From Cyclobacteriaceae bacterium (GTDB taxonomy: Bacteria; Bacteroidota; Bacteroidia; Cytophagales; Cyclobacteriaceae), in NCBI GenBank assembly GCA_019638275.1, contig JAHBUC010000012.1, forward strand, positions 54,102 to 118,101: a stretch of 64,000 nt of DNA. Direction: 5' to 3'. Position 1 is the stretch's first letter; each line of letters begins with the position of its first letter. The notes below the pieces were generated by a model. It saw nothing but the letters and a program-made list of their open reading frames with translations. It was not told the DNA's origin and made no database searches. Shown here piece by piece: positions 37,436 to 46,437 of this stretch. Made by a program: the position numbers and the translations under genes.

Positions 37436-37822
37436 ATGGTAACAGAGGTAACACAGGGCATTCGGGTAACCGTTGAGACGGAATACCAACCGGCTTATTC
37501 AAGCCCGAGTCAATATCACTATGTGTTCACGTATAAAATCACCATTGAAAATCAAAGCGAAAATACCATCCAACTTTTACGCAGACATTGGTACGTTTCT
37601 GATGCAGGCTACATGCAACGTGAAGTTGAGGGCGAAGGGGTGGTGGGACAGCAACCCGTGCTGGAACCGGGACAGGTTCATCAATACGTATCGGGATGCA
37701 ACTTAAAATCGGGTATCGGTAAAATGACCGGCACCTACCTGATGGAGCGCATAGTAGATGGCGTAAAGCTCACGGTTAACATTCCTGAGTTTGTGATGAT
37801 CGCCCCTATTCGCCTGAACTGA
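37436..37822 (+). CDS. apaG: ApaG-domain protein (DUF525)
   Basis: The 128-residue protein MVTEVTQGIRVTVETEY, with HYVFTYKITIENQSENTIQL, LLRRHWYVSDAG and a PGQVHQYVSGCNLKSGIGKM stretch, is a typical ApaG of fibronectin-like fold. The biochemical role of ApaG in bacteria is unclear; the E. coli gene lies in the apaH operon. The frame is open to 37322 but the family start and promoter box place the start at 37436. Its TGA is directly followed by the TTG start of the methyltransferase, so the two form an operon. Confidence 0.93.
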   Translation: MVTEVTQGIRVTVETEYQPAYSSPSQYHYVFTYKITIENQSENTIQLLRRHWYVSDAGYMQREVEGEGVVGQQPVLEPGQVHQYVSGCNLKSGIGKMTGTYLMERIVDGVKLTVNIPEFVMIAPIRLN

Positions 37823-38599
37823 TTGTCAGCTTTTTTTAAAATAAAAACCTACCTCAACTACTGGCTCGATGCAGTAGATGAACATTCATTGCATGCCCCC
37901 TTCCTATTCGATTTTTACACGCGCGTAATTAAACGTGAAACCATTCCTGTTCAGAAATTTGAATCGTTGCGTAAACAGTTAACGAACGATCATCGGGAAA
38001 TTGAGGTGAAAGATTTAGGTGCCGGATCAAAGCATCTGCCAGGCACCTTGCGCAAAATCAGTGACATTGCCTCCATGAGTTTGAGTGATGCCAAGTTTTC
38101 AACCCTATATACCCGTATTGCGGCTTATTGCAAAGCCAAAACTATAGTTGACCTGGGAACTTCTTTAGGCATAAACACACTTTACCTGGCCACACAACCC
38201 GGAAGTAAAGTGTACACATTTGAAGGCGCTGAAACCATAGCTGAGATCGCCTCCATAAGTTTCGAGTTTGGAGAAGCTACCAATATTGAGTTGATCCCCG
38301 GTAACCTGGACCAAACACTTTACGCAACCCTTTCGCGCATTCCTAAAATTGACCTGGCGTTTTTAGATGCGAACCATCGCTATGACCCTACGCTGCGGTA
38401 TTTCGAATTGGTAGTAAGTCGGTCGCATCATAAATCCATCATCATACTGGATGATATTCACGACTCACCCGAAATGGAACGGGCATGGTCGGCTATTAAA
38501 AACAACCCGTTGGTGTACACCACTGCCGACTTGTTCCGGTGCGGATTGGTATTTCTTGATCCGTCATTGAGCAAACAACACGTTGTATTGCATTTTTAG
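37823..38599 (+). CDS. Class I SAM-dependent methyltransferase (O-methyltransferase-like)
   Basis: The 258-residue protein has the SAM-binding motif I IVDLGTSLGINTLYLA (about residues 110-127), the acidic motif II in VYTFEGAE, and FLDANHRYDPTLRYFE, resembling the substrate-loop region of small-molecule O-methyltransferases. Start is taken at TTG 37823, immediately after the apaG stop; no ATG start near the family-like N-terminus exists in this frame. Substrate is unknown. The last gene of the apaG pair. Confidence 0.82.
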   Translation: MSAFFKIKTYLNYWLDAVDEHSLHAPFLFDFYTRVIKRETIPVQKFESLRKQLTNDHREIEVKDLGAGSKHLPGTLRKISDIASMSLSDAKFSTLYTRIAAYCKAKTIVDLGTSLGINTLYLATQPGSKVYTFEGAETIAEIASISFEFGEATNIELIPGNLDQTLYATLSRIPKIDLAFLDANHRYDPTLRYFELVVSRSHHKSIIILDDIHDSPEMERAWSAIKNNPLVYTTADLFRCGLVFLDPSLSKQHVVLHF

Positions 38600-38602
38600 G
38601 CG

Positions 38603-38632
38603 TTGGAATACCTCCAAATACCCTTATTTTTG
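38603..38632 (+). promoter_or_regulatory. Promoter of the coiled-coil membrane protein
   Basis: TTG (38603-38605) and TATTTTTG (38625-38632), separated by 19 nt, form one of the best Bacteroidota promoters in the window; the box is followed by CAC. The start would be near 38638, about 20 nt before the ATG at 38658. Confidence 0.65.
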
Positions 38633-38657
38633 CACAATCCTAATCTGAGTAAACATT

Positions 38658-39596
38658 ATGAGCGAGCCTGCAAAGACCGAATCTCCAGCCCCTGCACCCG
38701 AACCAAAAAAAACCAATAAGAAATACGCAATTATCATTGCGGTGCTGTCCATCATCATCATCATTCAGTTTGTAAGTGGTTACCTGAACAAGCAAGAGCG
38801 CGACCAATTGAAGGAAGAAAAATCTTCAACTGAGGAGCAACTCGCCACAACCATGAACCGGTTGGACGAAATCAGTGCTGAACTGGATCAGCGCATCGCT
38901 GAGATTCAGCGCCTGGGGGGTGATATTTCAGAACTCACCAAAGCCAAAGAAGAAATTGAAACGGAACTAAAGCGCACACGCAGAGCCAATGGGCAAGTGA
39001 TTAAAGAATTGAAGGATAAGGTTGAAGGATACGAACTGTTGCTGAAGAACAAAGACGAAGAAATTGACAGGCTTAAGAACGTGAACAAGGAACTACTCAC
39101 GGAAAACACAACCCTGAAAACAGAAAAGAACATACTGGGCGATTCGATTAACCGGTTAGCCCAGAAACGAGAAGAACTTGCAAGCAAAGTAGCCATTGCC
39201 TCACAATTAAAAGCGGAAAATATTCGCATTGTTGCTGTTAACGATAAGGGTCGTGAGCGTGAATCACCATTCCGTAACCGCCAGGTGGGCACCATTAAAA
39301 TCGAATTTAACCTGGCCGAAAATAATGTCGCCCCAATTGAAGGCAAGAAAATCATGATCCGTGTTATTGACCAGAATGATCAGGTATTGTTTGATGTGGC
39401 CCGCGGATCGGGAACATTTATCTACAACGGCAAGGAAGAGTTTTACACTGCCGCACAGGAAATCCTGTTCGACAATACACGCCAAAAACTCACCTACTTG
39501 TATGATAAAGGCTCTGATTATGCAGCAGGAACGTATACGCTGGAGGTGTACTGCGATGACTACAAGATGGGCTCCGGGCAGTTTACCGTTAGGTAA
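38658..39596 (+). CDS. Single-pass membrane protein with long coiled coil
   Basis: The 312-residue protein has a Pro/Ala-rich cytoplasmic start, one membrane segment (about 24-42, rich in Ile), a coiled coil (about 47-185, Glu/Lys/Leu heptads), and a C-terminal beta-rich domain (about 190-312) with a FNLAENNVAPIEGKKIMIRV stretch. The topology suggests a periplasmic or cell-envelope protein anchored in the inner membrane. I do not recognise a named family. It has its own promoter and ends 12 nt before a dispersed repeat. Confidence 0.75.
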   Translation: MSEPAKTESPAPAPEPKKTNKKYAIIIAVLSIIIIIQFVSGYLNKQERDQLKEEKSSTEEQLATTMNRLDEISAELDQRIAEIQRLGGDISELTKAKEEIETELKRTRRANGQVIKELKDKVEGYELLLKNKDEEIDRLKNVNKELLTENTTLKTEKNILGDSINRLAQKREELASKVAIASQLKAENIRIVAVNDKGRERESPFRNRQVGTIKIEFNLAENNVAPIEGKKIMIRVIDQNDQVLFDVARGSGTFIYNGKEEFYTAAQEILFDNTRQKLTYLYDKGSDYAAGTYTLEVYCDDYKMGSGQFTVR

Positions 39597-39608
39597 CCCG
39601 AATTAACC

Positions 39609-39685
39609 AGAAGCCATCTCAAATGTCCGGTTGTCTGCATATCTCCTTTGGAGAGTATGTAGAAACCGATTTTTGAGGTGGCTCT
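39609..39685. repeat. Dispersed palindromic repeat, short copy
   Basis: A 77-bp element with ends AGAAGCCATCTCAAA and TTTTTGAGGTGGCTCT that are largely complementary. It shares ATGTC-GGTTGTC, CTCC-TTT-GGAGAG and GAAACCG with the long copy at 13690-13846. It lies between two convergent genes and its right end overlaps the stop codon of the VOC gene by two bases, just as the long copy abuts the PorP stop. Confidence 0.75.
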
Positions 39686-40742
39686 AATCTTTTACCCGGT
39701 TAACCGCCAGCATACCTAACATCCAGTTAGGAAGTGGCTTTTCCATCGGTCTGTTTTTGATATTCAGGAAAAGGCCTAATTTTTCGATAATCGGAATTTT
39801 GTGGGTCTCGACAAATTCAATCAAGGTCCCATCACGATCTTCAATGTATGAAAAATGGCCGGCTGCTTTACCCATGTCAAATGAGTTACTGCTATCAACC
39901 GTAAAGGCATGTCCATAATCGGTACAGCGCTTACCCAGGTTTTTCATTCCCCGGATATCAAAGCATACATGGATAAATCCAAGATCGCCCCAATTTCTGC
40001 TTTCATAAATTTTTGATGCCTTCCGGTCTTTTACTTCCACCAATTCTATTTCCGTTGAACCCAACAAGTTTCCAAATGCTCCCTTGCACGGTGCTTGCGC
40101 CTTGAGCAATACCCGTCTAAAATTGGATTCACCTCCAGCTAGTCCTTTCAAATCATCAAACACCCCCGATTCATCGTACGCCACGCATTGATGTCCCAGA
40201 ATATCCTTATACAACGCAATGGACTGATCCATATTGGTAACTCCTATGGTTACACCGGATACACCACCATTCGGAAATGACTTGCGCTTAAACCAGTTTC
40301 CGCTCTCCACAATCTCAAATAAATTTCCATACGGATCTTCTACATAAAAATGCAAACGTCCTTCGGGTGATTCGGATGGTTTAGTTTTGATATTTACATT
40401 TTTCGATTTCAGAAATTCATACGCCTTGTTTACATCGCCTGATTTCAATTTGGCTGCGAATACACCCGTATCTCCCAGCAATGGTTTCTGTTCAGGTGCA
40501 ACCGGCTCTTTAGATGTGTATTGCCAGATTTCAAACCCCCCTCCACCTTGGAGGTTCATGGCCAGGATGGCATAGCGGCTTTCAGCAATTCCGGAGGTGT
40601 ACCGGGTCATTAATGAAGCCTGGGCTGAATCCTTAAAAATGGGCACGTCAAATCCAAAATGCTTTCGGTACCACGCCCATGCTTCATTGGCATTTTTTAC
40701 TCCAATGCCAATCTGCTGAATTCCACTTACGATATAGTCCAT
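39684..40742 (-). CDS. Two-domain VOC (glyoxalase-fold) family protein
   Basis: A 352-residue soluble protein with two vicinal-oxygen-chelate units, about residues 6-130 (IQQIGIGVKNANEAWAWYRK, ending YVEDPYGNLFEIVES) and about 150-310 (GVTIGVTNMDQSIALYKDIL, ending YIEDRDGTLIEFVETHK). The two-unit arrangement is that of dioxygenases and glyoxalases, but the first metal-binding His seems to be Gln (IQQIG), so catalysis by unit one is doubtful. Members act as isomerases, dioxygenases or binding proteins; the substrate is unknown. It is convergent with the coiled-coil gene. Confidence 0.82.
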   Translation of the reverse strand: MDYIVSGIQQIGIGVKNANEAWAWYRKHFGFDVPIFKDSAQASLMTRYTSGIAESRYAILAMNLQGGGGFEIWQYTSKEPVAPEQKPLLGDTGVFAAKLKSGDVNKAYEFLKSKNVNIKTKPSESPEGRLHFYVEDPYGNLFEIVESGNWFKRKSFPNGGVSGVTIGVTNMDQSIALYKDILGHQCVAYDESGVFDDLKGLAGGESNFRRVLLKAQAPCKGAFGNLLGSTEIELVEVKDRKASKIYESRNWGDLGFIHVCFDIRGMKNLGKRCTDYGHAFTVDSSNSFDMGKAAGHFSYIEDRDGTLIEFVETHKIPIIEKLGLFLNIKNRPMEKPLPNWMLGMLAVNRVKD

Positions 40743-40806
40743 AAGGCAAGATAATATTTTTTTCTAATGCGCTACACTTGTTCTATTTCAACATCATCAC
40801 TTCAAC

Positions 40807-41412
40807 TCAACTGTCCTCCTTTCGCAGAATAATCTCATAATTCTTGATGGGATTATCCATTACGGCCCGGTGCAACTTTCCATCCTTATAAAAGTACTTA
40901 TTGCGTTCGCCCCGCACGTTCACCTCATAGTAGCTGTTCTTCAAAAACGATACGGGTGCCAGCATCCCATTTCCATCCGCCAATACTTTTTTAACTTCCC
41001 TGGGCTCATCAAAAAAGAAACGCATCACATTGAAATGAATTGGGTCAACAATGGTGGTGTCATTTTTATACTTGTACATATCCACCTTAACATCGTAGTG
41101 CTTTTGATTCCAGATCACGGAAGCGCTGAAGTCGCCTTTGTTGGACCTGGTTTTAACAGTAGACGAAAGCAACTTATTGCCATGATACACGGCCGTTTGA
41201 ATGTGGTGCACATTAACCTTTACAAAAAGCCAGAAACTAACCTTGGTTTCAACGTGATAATGCGTTAGGGTATCCTTTGCAACCCGTGTAGCTGTTAATT
41301 CCCCTATTTTCAGACCGGCCAATTCAATGTCAAATCGCTTTACCTCGGGGTTGGCCCAAAGGGGAAAAGAAAGAAGGATCAGGAACAAGGTATTGCAAAA
41401 ACGGGGTAACAT
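40807..41412 (-). CDS. Secreted DUF6134-like protein
   Basis: The 201-residue protein has a signal peptide (about 1-21) and a beta-rich body opening with [20 protein letters not shown], which I think belongs to the DUF6134 group (related DUF3108 is possible). It carries conserved [14 protein letters not shown] and a C-terminal [20 protein letters not shown] stretch. Such proteins are likely periplasmic beta-barrel or lipocalin-like folds of unknown function. It is divergent from rpsF and lies 64 nt from the VOC gene, possibly in one operon with it. Confidence 0.65.
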   Translation of the reverse strand: MLPRFCNTLFLILLSFPLWANPEVKRFDIELAGLKIGELTATRVAKDTLTHYHVETKVSFWLFVKVNVHHIQTAVYHGNKLLSSTVKTRSNKGDFSASVIWNQKHYDVKVDMYKYKNDTTIVDPIHFNVMRFFFDEPREVKKVLADGNGMLAPVSFLKNSYYEVNVRGERNKYFYKDGKLHRAVMDNPIKNYEIILRKEDS

Positions 41413-41514
41413 GGCTCAACTTAAACCTCAAATATGTTGATTTTAGCCCTAAAAAGGCCTGTTTTACCAAAAAAGAACTATTCAGGTTTATTTTTTCCTT
41501 TTGGGTGCATTTTC

Positions 41515-41522
41515 TATCTTTG
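41515..41522 (+). promoter_or_regulatory. -7 promoter box of the rpsF operon
   Basis: TATCTTTG, exact, followed by CACC. Start near 41528, giving a leader of about 25 nt with no room for the S6:S18-binding RNA element known from other bacteria. Confidence 0.6.
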
Positions 41523-41552
41523 CACCTCATTTTAAAAACACAAAAACAATCT

Positions 41553-41933
41553 ATGAACAATTACGAGACAGTATTCATTTTGAATCCCGTTTTGTCTGAA
41601 GATCAGATGAAGGATACTGTTGAAAAGTTCGTGAAGGTGTTAAAGAAAGGCAATGCTGAAATCTTAAACGTTGAGCATTGGGGTCTTCGTAAACTGGCAT
41701 ATCCAATCCAGAAGAAGTCGACCGGATTCTACAGCCTGATCGAGTTTTCAGCAACTCCTGAGTTGATTGAGACGCTCGAAACCGAGTACAGAAGGGACGA
41801 GTCAGTGATGCGTTTTATGACCATCACCCTCGACAAGTATGCATTGGCGTACAACGAAAGAAGACGCAAAGGCGAATTCAAGAAAACAGATCGCAAACCG
41901 GTACGTAAAGCTGAGGAGGAGCTTGCCAAATGA
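41553..41933 (+). CDS. rpsF: 30S ribosomal protein S6
   Basis: The 126-residue protein opens [20 protein letters not shown], then [20 protein letters not shown], as in S6 of other bacteria, and ends with a charged tail. An upstream in-frame extension to 41505 is ignored because it covers the promoter box. It overlaps rpsR by 4 nt, and S6 and S18 bind the central domain of 16S rRNA as a pair. First gene of the rpsF-rpsR-rplI operon. Confidence 0.96.
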   Translation: MNNYETVFILNPVLSEDQMKDTVEKFVKVLKKGNAEILNVEHWGLRKLAYPIQKKSTGFYSLIEFSATPELIETLETEYRRDESVMRFMTITLDKYALAYNERRRKGEFKKTDRKPVRKAEEELAK

Positions 41934-42181
41934 CATTAATGAACGAACCCATCAAACGGGTTGAACAAAAACCCAAGTACTGCCGCTTCAAAAAGAACGG
42001 CATCAAGTACATTGATTACAAAGATCCCGACTTCCTGTTGAAGTTTATCAACGAGCAGGGTAAGATTCTTCCCCGCAGACTAACCGGAACAAGCTGGAAG
42101 TTCCAGAAGAAAGTGTCGCAGGCTGTAAAGCGTGCCCGTCACATGGCCATTCTTCCATACACCGGTGATTCATTAAAATAA
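41930..42181 (+). CDS. rpsR: 30S ribosomal protein S18
   Basis: The 83-residue protein contains [40 protein letters not shown] and [16 protein letters not shown], clear S18 landmarks. ATG overlaps the rpsF stop (ATGA); an internal Met four codons on is a possible alternative start. It is followed 26 nt later by rplI. Confidence 0.96.
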   Translation: MTLMNEPIKRVEQKPKYCRFKKNGIKYIDYKDPDFLLKFINEQGKILPRRLTGTSWKFQKKVSQAVKRARHMAILPYTGDSLK

Positions 42182-42207
42182 TGGTAAACCGATAAACTGA
42201 ATAGAAA

Positions 42208-42651
42208 ATGGAAGTAATATTAAAACAAGATGTTCAGGGCCTCGGCTACAAGAACGATATCGTAAAGGTAAAGGCTGGATACGGCCGCAACTACCTGATC
42301 CCAAACGGACTTGCCCTTATTGCCAATGATTCCAACAAACGTCTGATTGAAGAGAACATTCGTCAGATGGCGCACAAGGCTGCCAAGTTAAAGCAGGATG
42401 CAGAAGCATTGGCTGCTAAAATTGGTGACATGACCGTTGAGTTAAAAACCAAAGCTGGTGAAAGCGGAAAGATTTTCGGTGCCGTTACGGCCATCCAGGT
42501 TTCTGATGCATTGAAAGCCAAAGGACTTGAGGTTGATCGCAAGAAAGTTCATTTCAAGGAACAACCAAAGCAACTCGGCTCATACACCGTTACGCTTGAT
42601 CTTCACAAAGAAGTGAAGCACGAAATCAAGGTGAATGTGGTAGCTGAATAA
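42208..42651 (+). CDS. rplI: 50S ribosomal protein L9
   Basis: L9 of 147 residues, with MEVILKQDVQGLGYKNDIVK and VKAGYGRNYLIPNGLALIAN at the N-terminal rRNA-binding domain, a long helix, and a C-terminal domain. It closes the rpsF-rpsR-rplI operon and is followed by a strong terminator. Confidence 0.96.
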   Translation: MEVILKQDVQGLGYKNDIVKVKAGYGRNYLIPNGLALIANDSNKRLIEENIRQMAHKAAKLKQDAEALAAKIGDMTVELKTKAGESGKIFGAVTAIQVSDALKAKGLEVDRKKVHFKEQPKQLGSYTVTLDLHKEVKHEIKVNVVAE

Positions 42652-42671
42652 GCAAAACGCAATTAAAAATA

Positions 42672-42707
42672 AACCCCGGTTGGTATCCAGCCGGGGTTTT
42701 GTTTTTT
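42672..42707 (+). terminator. Rho-independent terminator of the rpsF operon
   Basis: Complementary arms AACCCCGG and CCGGGG with a short loop (CCCCGGTTGG and CCAGCCGGGG pair apart from one bulge), followed by TTTTGTTTTTT. It lies 20 nt after the L9 stop. Confidence 0.85.
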
Positions 42708-42826
42708 ATGACCGCTAACATTTCACACAAACCTACCTGCCGATTGGCTGAGGTGGAAGAATTTATGACCAACATAACAACATGAAATTTCAGGGTAAAG
42801 GCTAACTTTACCAATACTTCATATTC

Positions 42827-43804
42827 ATGAATTCATTCCGAACGATATTGGATGTTGGCCGATCTGCTGAATTGATTTCCATCAAAAATCAACTGCTGAC
42901 CATCGGTTCCTGCTTTGCGGATACTATTGGAGAACAACTTATCCAAAACAAATTCAACATACTAAAAAACCCGTTCGGCAACACGTACAATCCCTTGTCC
43001 ATTCACAACCAACTTAGCTACACCATCCACAACCATGTACCACCCCAACATACGTTTTTGCAAAATCAGGACGTGCACCTGAACTACAATTTTCACTCTG
43101 CCCTATCGGCCTTATCAAAAACAACTCTTGAAAAAACATTGTCGGAGAATATTGGGAAAGTCCACTATTTTTTGAAAGATGTGAAGTGGCTGATGATTAC
43201 GTACGGTACAGCCTGGATATATACCCGAAAGGATACCGGAGAAGTTGTGGCCAATTGTCATAAAGTGCCTGCCAATCAATTTGAAAAGGAACTTTGTACA
43301 CAAAAGCGCATGCTTGATTCGTTTGAGGAACTCTATACAAAACTAAAAGCATTCAATCCAAACCTGAACATTATCCTAACGGTTAGCCCGGTGCGGCACC
43401 TGAAAGACACATTGGAATTAAACAGTGTAAGCAAATCGGTTTTGCGATTGGCATGCCATACGCTGACGCAACAACACCCGGATGTTCATTACTTTCCTGC
43501 TTATGAAATTCTGCTGGATGATTTACGTGGCTATCGTTTTTATAAGTCGGATATGATTCACCCTTCAACAGATGCGGAGGAGTACATCTGGGCAAAATTC
43601 TGCCAGAAATATTTTGATGAAAACACATTAGCCTTTCTGGAGAAATGGAAAAAAATACGATCGGGATTACAGCACAAACCATTTCATGTAACCTCTTCGG
43701 CACATCAGGCATTTTTACGAGGATTACTGGAGCAACTGAATGAAGTGAGCGGCCTGGTTTTGGTTGATGAAGAAAAGGAATCTATAAAAAACCAGTTGGT
43801 ATGA
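42827..43804 (+). CDS. GSCFA domain protein
   Basis: The 325-residue protein contains IGSCFADTIGEQLIQNKFNI near residues 25-45 (the GSCFA motif that names the family), NPFGNTYNPLSI, and VKWLMITYGTAW, and a later DMIHPSTDAEEYIWAKF. It is annotated as a GSCFA family protein, possibly related to SGNH-type esterases. The catalytic Ser and His/Asp would be in IGSCF and MIHPS. It overlaps the DUF1287 gene by 4 nt, so the two may be coupled. Confidence 0.88.
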   Translation: MNSFRTILDVGRSAELISIKNQLLTIGSCFADTIGEQLIQNKFNILKNPFGNTYNPLSIHNQLSYTIHNHVPPQHTFLQNQDVHLNYNFHSALSALSKTTLEKTLSENIGKVHYFLKDVKWLMITYGTAWIYTRKDTGEVVANCHKVPANQFEKELCTQKRMLDSFEELYTKLKAFNPNLNIILTVSPVRHLKDTLELNSVSKSVLRLACHTLTQQHPDVHYFPAYEILLDDLRGYRFYKSDMIHPSTDAEEYIWAKFCQKYFDENTLAFLEKWKKIRSGLQHKPFHVTSSAHQAFLRGLLEQLNEVSGLVLVDEEKESIKNQLV

Positions 43805-44379
43805 GGAGCGTGCTGATCACTGCACTTATTCTGATCATTTCACCGGGATACTCCCAAACCGATGAACAGTCGCTATCGGATGCTGCTATTGCCCTCACCT
43901 ACAATCAGGTAACCTACGATCCCTCCTATTTTTCCATTCCCTATCCGAATGGTGATGTTCCGGCTGACAAAGGTGTTTGTACCGATGTCATTATCAGGGC
44001 GTACAGAAAACTGGGCATTGATCTTCAGAAAGAAGTGCATGAGGATATGAAAAGGAATTTCAGCCTCTATCCCAACAAGTGGGGACTTACAAAGCCTGAT
44101 AAAAATATTGATCACCGAAGAGTGCCCAACCTGATGACTTATTTCTCACGGTTCGGAACGACAAAAGTGATTTCGAAAAATCCCGAAGACTATAACCCTG
44201 GTGATATTGTTGCCTGGAACCTGAGCGGAAACCTGACGCACATCGGAATTGTTATAAACCGGAAGTCGGAAGATGGCGAACGGTACCTGATTGTGCACAA
44301 CATTGGCAACGGCCAGGAAATTTCCGATTGCTTATTCACATACAAAATTATTGGTCATTACAGCTATCCAAAACCTTGA
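43801..44379 (+). CDS. DUF1287 family secreted protein (NlpC/P60-like)
   Basis: The 192-residue protein has a signal peptide (about 1-19, cleavage near GYSQTD) and the segment [17 protein letters not shown], with later [20 protein letters not shown] and [11 protein letters not shown], matching DUF1287, related to the NlpC/P60 papain fold. The Cys in VCTDV, His in LTHIG and the last HN may form the active site; peptidoglycan hydrolysis is inferred. It overlaps GSCFA by 4 nt, and its stop overlaps the TTG of the next gene. Confidence 0.88.
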   Translation: MRSVLITALILIISPGYSQTDEQSLSDAAIALTYNQVTYDPSYFSIPYPNGDVPADKGVCTDVIIRAYRKLGIDLQKEVHEDMKRNFSLYPNKWGLTKPDKNIDHRRVPNLMTYFSRFGTTKVISKNPEDYNPGDIVAWNLSGNLTHIGIVINRKSEDGERYLIVHNIGNGQEISDCLFTYKIIGHYSYPKP

Positions 44380-46418
44380 CAACTACATCGCATAAAAAAT
44401 CTAACCGGCTCATTCACTCTACCTCGCCCTACTTGTTGCAACATGCTTACAATCCGGTAGACTGGTTCGAGTGGAATACTGAAGCACTTGAAAAAGCTAA
44501 ACGTGAAGACAAGCCCATGCTCGTCAGCATCGGGTATTCATCGTGCCATTGGTGCCATGTGATGGAGCGCGAATGTTTTGAACAGGAAGATTTGGCAAGC
44601 TTGATGAACGACTACTTTGTGTGCATAAAAGTTGATCGCGAAGAACGACCGGATATTGATCAGGTATATATGGAGGCCGTACAGGCGATGGGTATTAATG
44701 GCGGTTGGCCCCTCAATGTATTTTTGACATCCGATCAAAAGCCTTTTTATGGGGGCACATACTTCCCGCCCAAGGTTTGGGCGCAGGTGTTAACAAACAT
44801 TCATCAAGCCTATCAGGAAAGGCGATCAGAAATTACGGACTCAGCTGAAGAACTAACCAAAATTCTCTCGTCAACCGACAGCAATCGCTTTCGGTCATCC
44901 GGAAAAGAGAACATTGAGTTTCAGCAATCCCTGCAAACCATCTACAATAATCTGGAACGAAACTTCGATTACTCCTGGGGCGGTCTCGAAAAAGCACCCA
45001 AGTTTATTATGCCATCCATTTGGTTATGGTTGTTAAGGTTTCATCACCTTACCAGCAATCCGAAGGCATTGCAACACCTAATCCTTACATTGGATAAAAT
45101 CGCTCAAGGCGGAATTTACGATCAGGTTGGTGGCGGATTTGCCCGTTACTCGGTAGATGGCGAATGGTTCGTTCCACATTTTGAAAAAATGCTCTATGAT
45201 AATGCTCAACTACTTAGCCTGTACAGTGAAGCCTATACATTGACGAAAAAACCACAGTTCAAACGCATTATCGCACAGACCATAAGTTGGCTGGAGCGTG
45301 AAATGATGCACCCGGATGGCGGATTTTATTCTGCCCTTGATGCCGACAGCGAAGGTGTTGAAGGGAAATTTTACTGTTGGACAAAAACTGAACTGGAAAA
45401 TGCCTTAAGTGATGACGCTCAGCTGTTCTGTACTTATTACGGTGTAACCGAAGAAGGAAATTGGGAGCACGGACAAAATATTCTTAAGCGCATATTTCCC
45501 GAACAGGAGTTTTTAAATCAACATAGCCTTACTGATGCAGCATGGCAAGAAAAGCTAAAGCATGGTCATCAAATTCTATTGCGCATTCGGGAACAACGCG
45601 TACGACCAGGACTTGATGATAAAATTCTTACCGGATGGAATGCCATGACCATTGTTGGGTTGGTGGATGCATACCTGGCACTTCAGGATGAATCCATTCT
45701 TGTATTGGCCATAAAAAACATGACTTTTCTGGAAACAAATCTAACGGATGGGACCAAGTGCTTTCGCACGTTTAGAAATGAGCGCTCAGTCACGGAAGGA
45801 TTTTTGGAGGATTACGCTTGCCTGATTCATGCTTACTTAAAATTGTACGAAGCTGATTTTAATGAAGAATGGATTACAAAAGCCACTGCACTTACGGAAT
45901 ATGTTTTAGAGCATTTCTATGACCCAATGGATAAACTGTTTTTTTTCACCAGCAGCCGCGCTGAAAAGCTGATTGCCCGAAGAAAGGAATTGTTTGACAA
46001 CGTTATCCCCGCTTCAAACAGCATCATGGCCCAAAATATATTACGACTTGGTACGCTGCTGGATAATACTGAATGGAAAGAACTTGCTCATTCCATGATG
46101 GGGAGTTTTACAGAATTGATCACCAAAGAGCCCAACTACATGTCGAATTGGGCGATTGCGTTTACAGCGTGGCAATCGAACCCCGCAGAAGTAGCCATTG
46201 TTGGCAATCAGACTTTACAAGCACACCGTGCCTTGCGCGAGCACTATCTTCCACTGACTTTGTTTATGGGAACTGCTGGCAAAAGTAATCTTCCGTTGCT
46301 GCGCGATAAAGCTATTACCCCCGATCAAACCACCTATTATGTTTGCCGGAATTTCACCTGCAAGCAACCGGTTCAAAAGGTCAATGAAGCACTCGAACAG
46401 ATTCTAAATAAATCTTAG
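44376..46418 (+). CDS. DUF255 thioredoxin-domain protein (YyaL/spermatogenesis-associated 20 type)
   Basis: The N-terminal thioredoxin-like domain carries [20 protein letters not shown], the CHWC redox pair in [16 protein letters not shown], and [20 protein letters not shown]. The rest is a helical, six-hairpin-like domain ([27 protein letters not shown]). These proteins are called DUF255/thioredoxin domain-containing proteins; their reaction is not settled. The frame reaches ATG 44328, but a TTG at 44376 that overlaps the DUF1287 TGA (TTGA) is preferred because two other genes here use this coupling, giving 680 residues. Confidence 0.9.
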   Translation: MTTTSHKKSNRLIHSTSPYLLQHAYNPVDWFEWNTEALEKAKREDKPMLVSIGYSSCHWCHVMERECFEQEDLASLMNDYFVCIKVDREERPDIDQVYMEAVQAMGINGGWPLNVFLTSDQKPFYGGTYFPPKVWAQVLTNIHQAYQERRSEITDSAEELTKILSSTDSNRFRSSGKENIEFQQSLQTIYNNLERNFDYSWGGLEKAPKFIMPSIWLWLLRFHHLTSNPKALQHLILTLDKIAQGGIYDQVGGGFARYSVDGEWFVPHFEKMLYDNAQLLSLYSEAYTLTKKPQFKRIIAQTISWLEREMMHPDGGFYSALDADSEGVEGKFYCWTKTELENALSDDAQLFCTYYGVTEEGNWEHGQNILKRIFPEQEFLNQHSLTDAAWQEKLKHGHQILLRIREQRVRPGLDDKILTGWNAMTIVGLVDAYLALQDESILVLAIKNMTFLETNLTDGTKCFRTFRNERSVTEGFLEDYACLIHAYLKLYEADFNEEWITKATALTEYVLEHFYDPMDKLFFFTSSRAEKLIARRKELFDNVIPASNSIMAQNILRLGTLLDNTEWKELAHSMMGSFTELITKEPNYMSNWAIAFTAWQSNPAEVAIVGNQTLQAHRALREHYLPLTLFMGTAGKSNLPLLRDKAITPDQTTYYVCRNFTCKQPVQKVNEALEQILNKS

Positions 46419-46437
46419 CTTTACATTTTAGCGAAAC

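Noticed and set aside
41528..41552. S6:S18-binding RNA leader before rpsF
   Set aside because: The leader after the -7 box is only about 25 A-rich bases with no stem-loop or CCG bulge.
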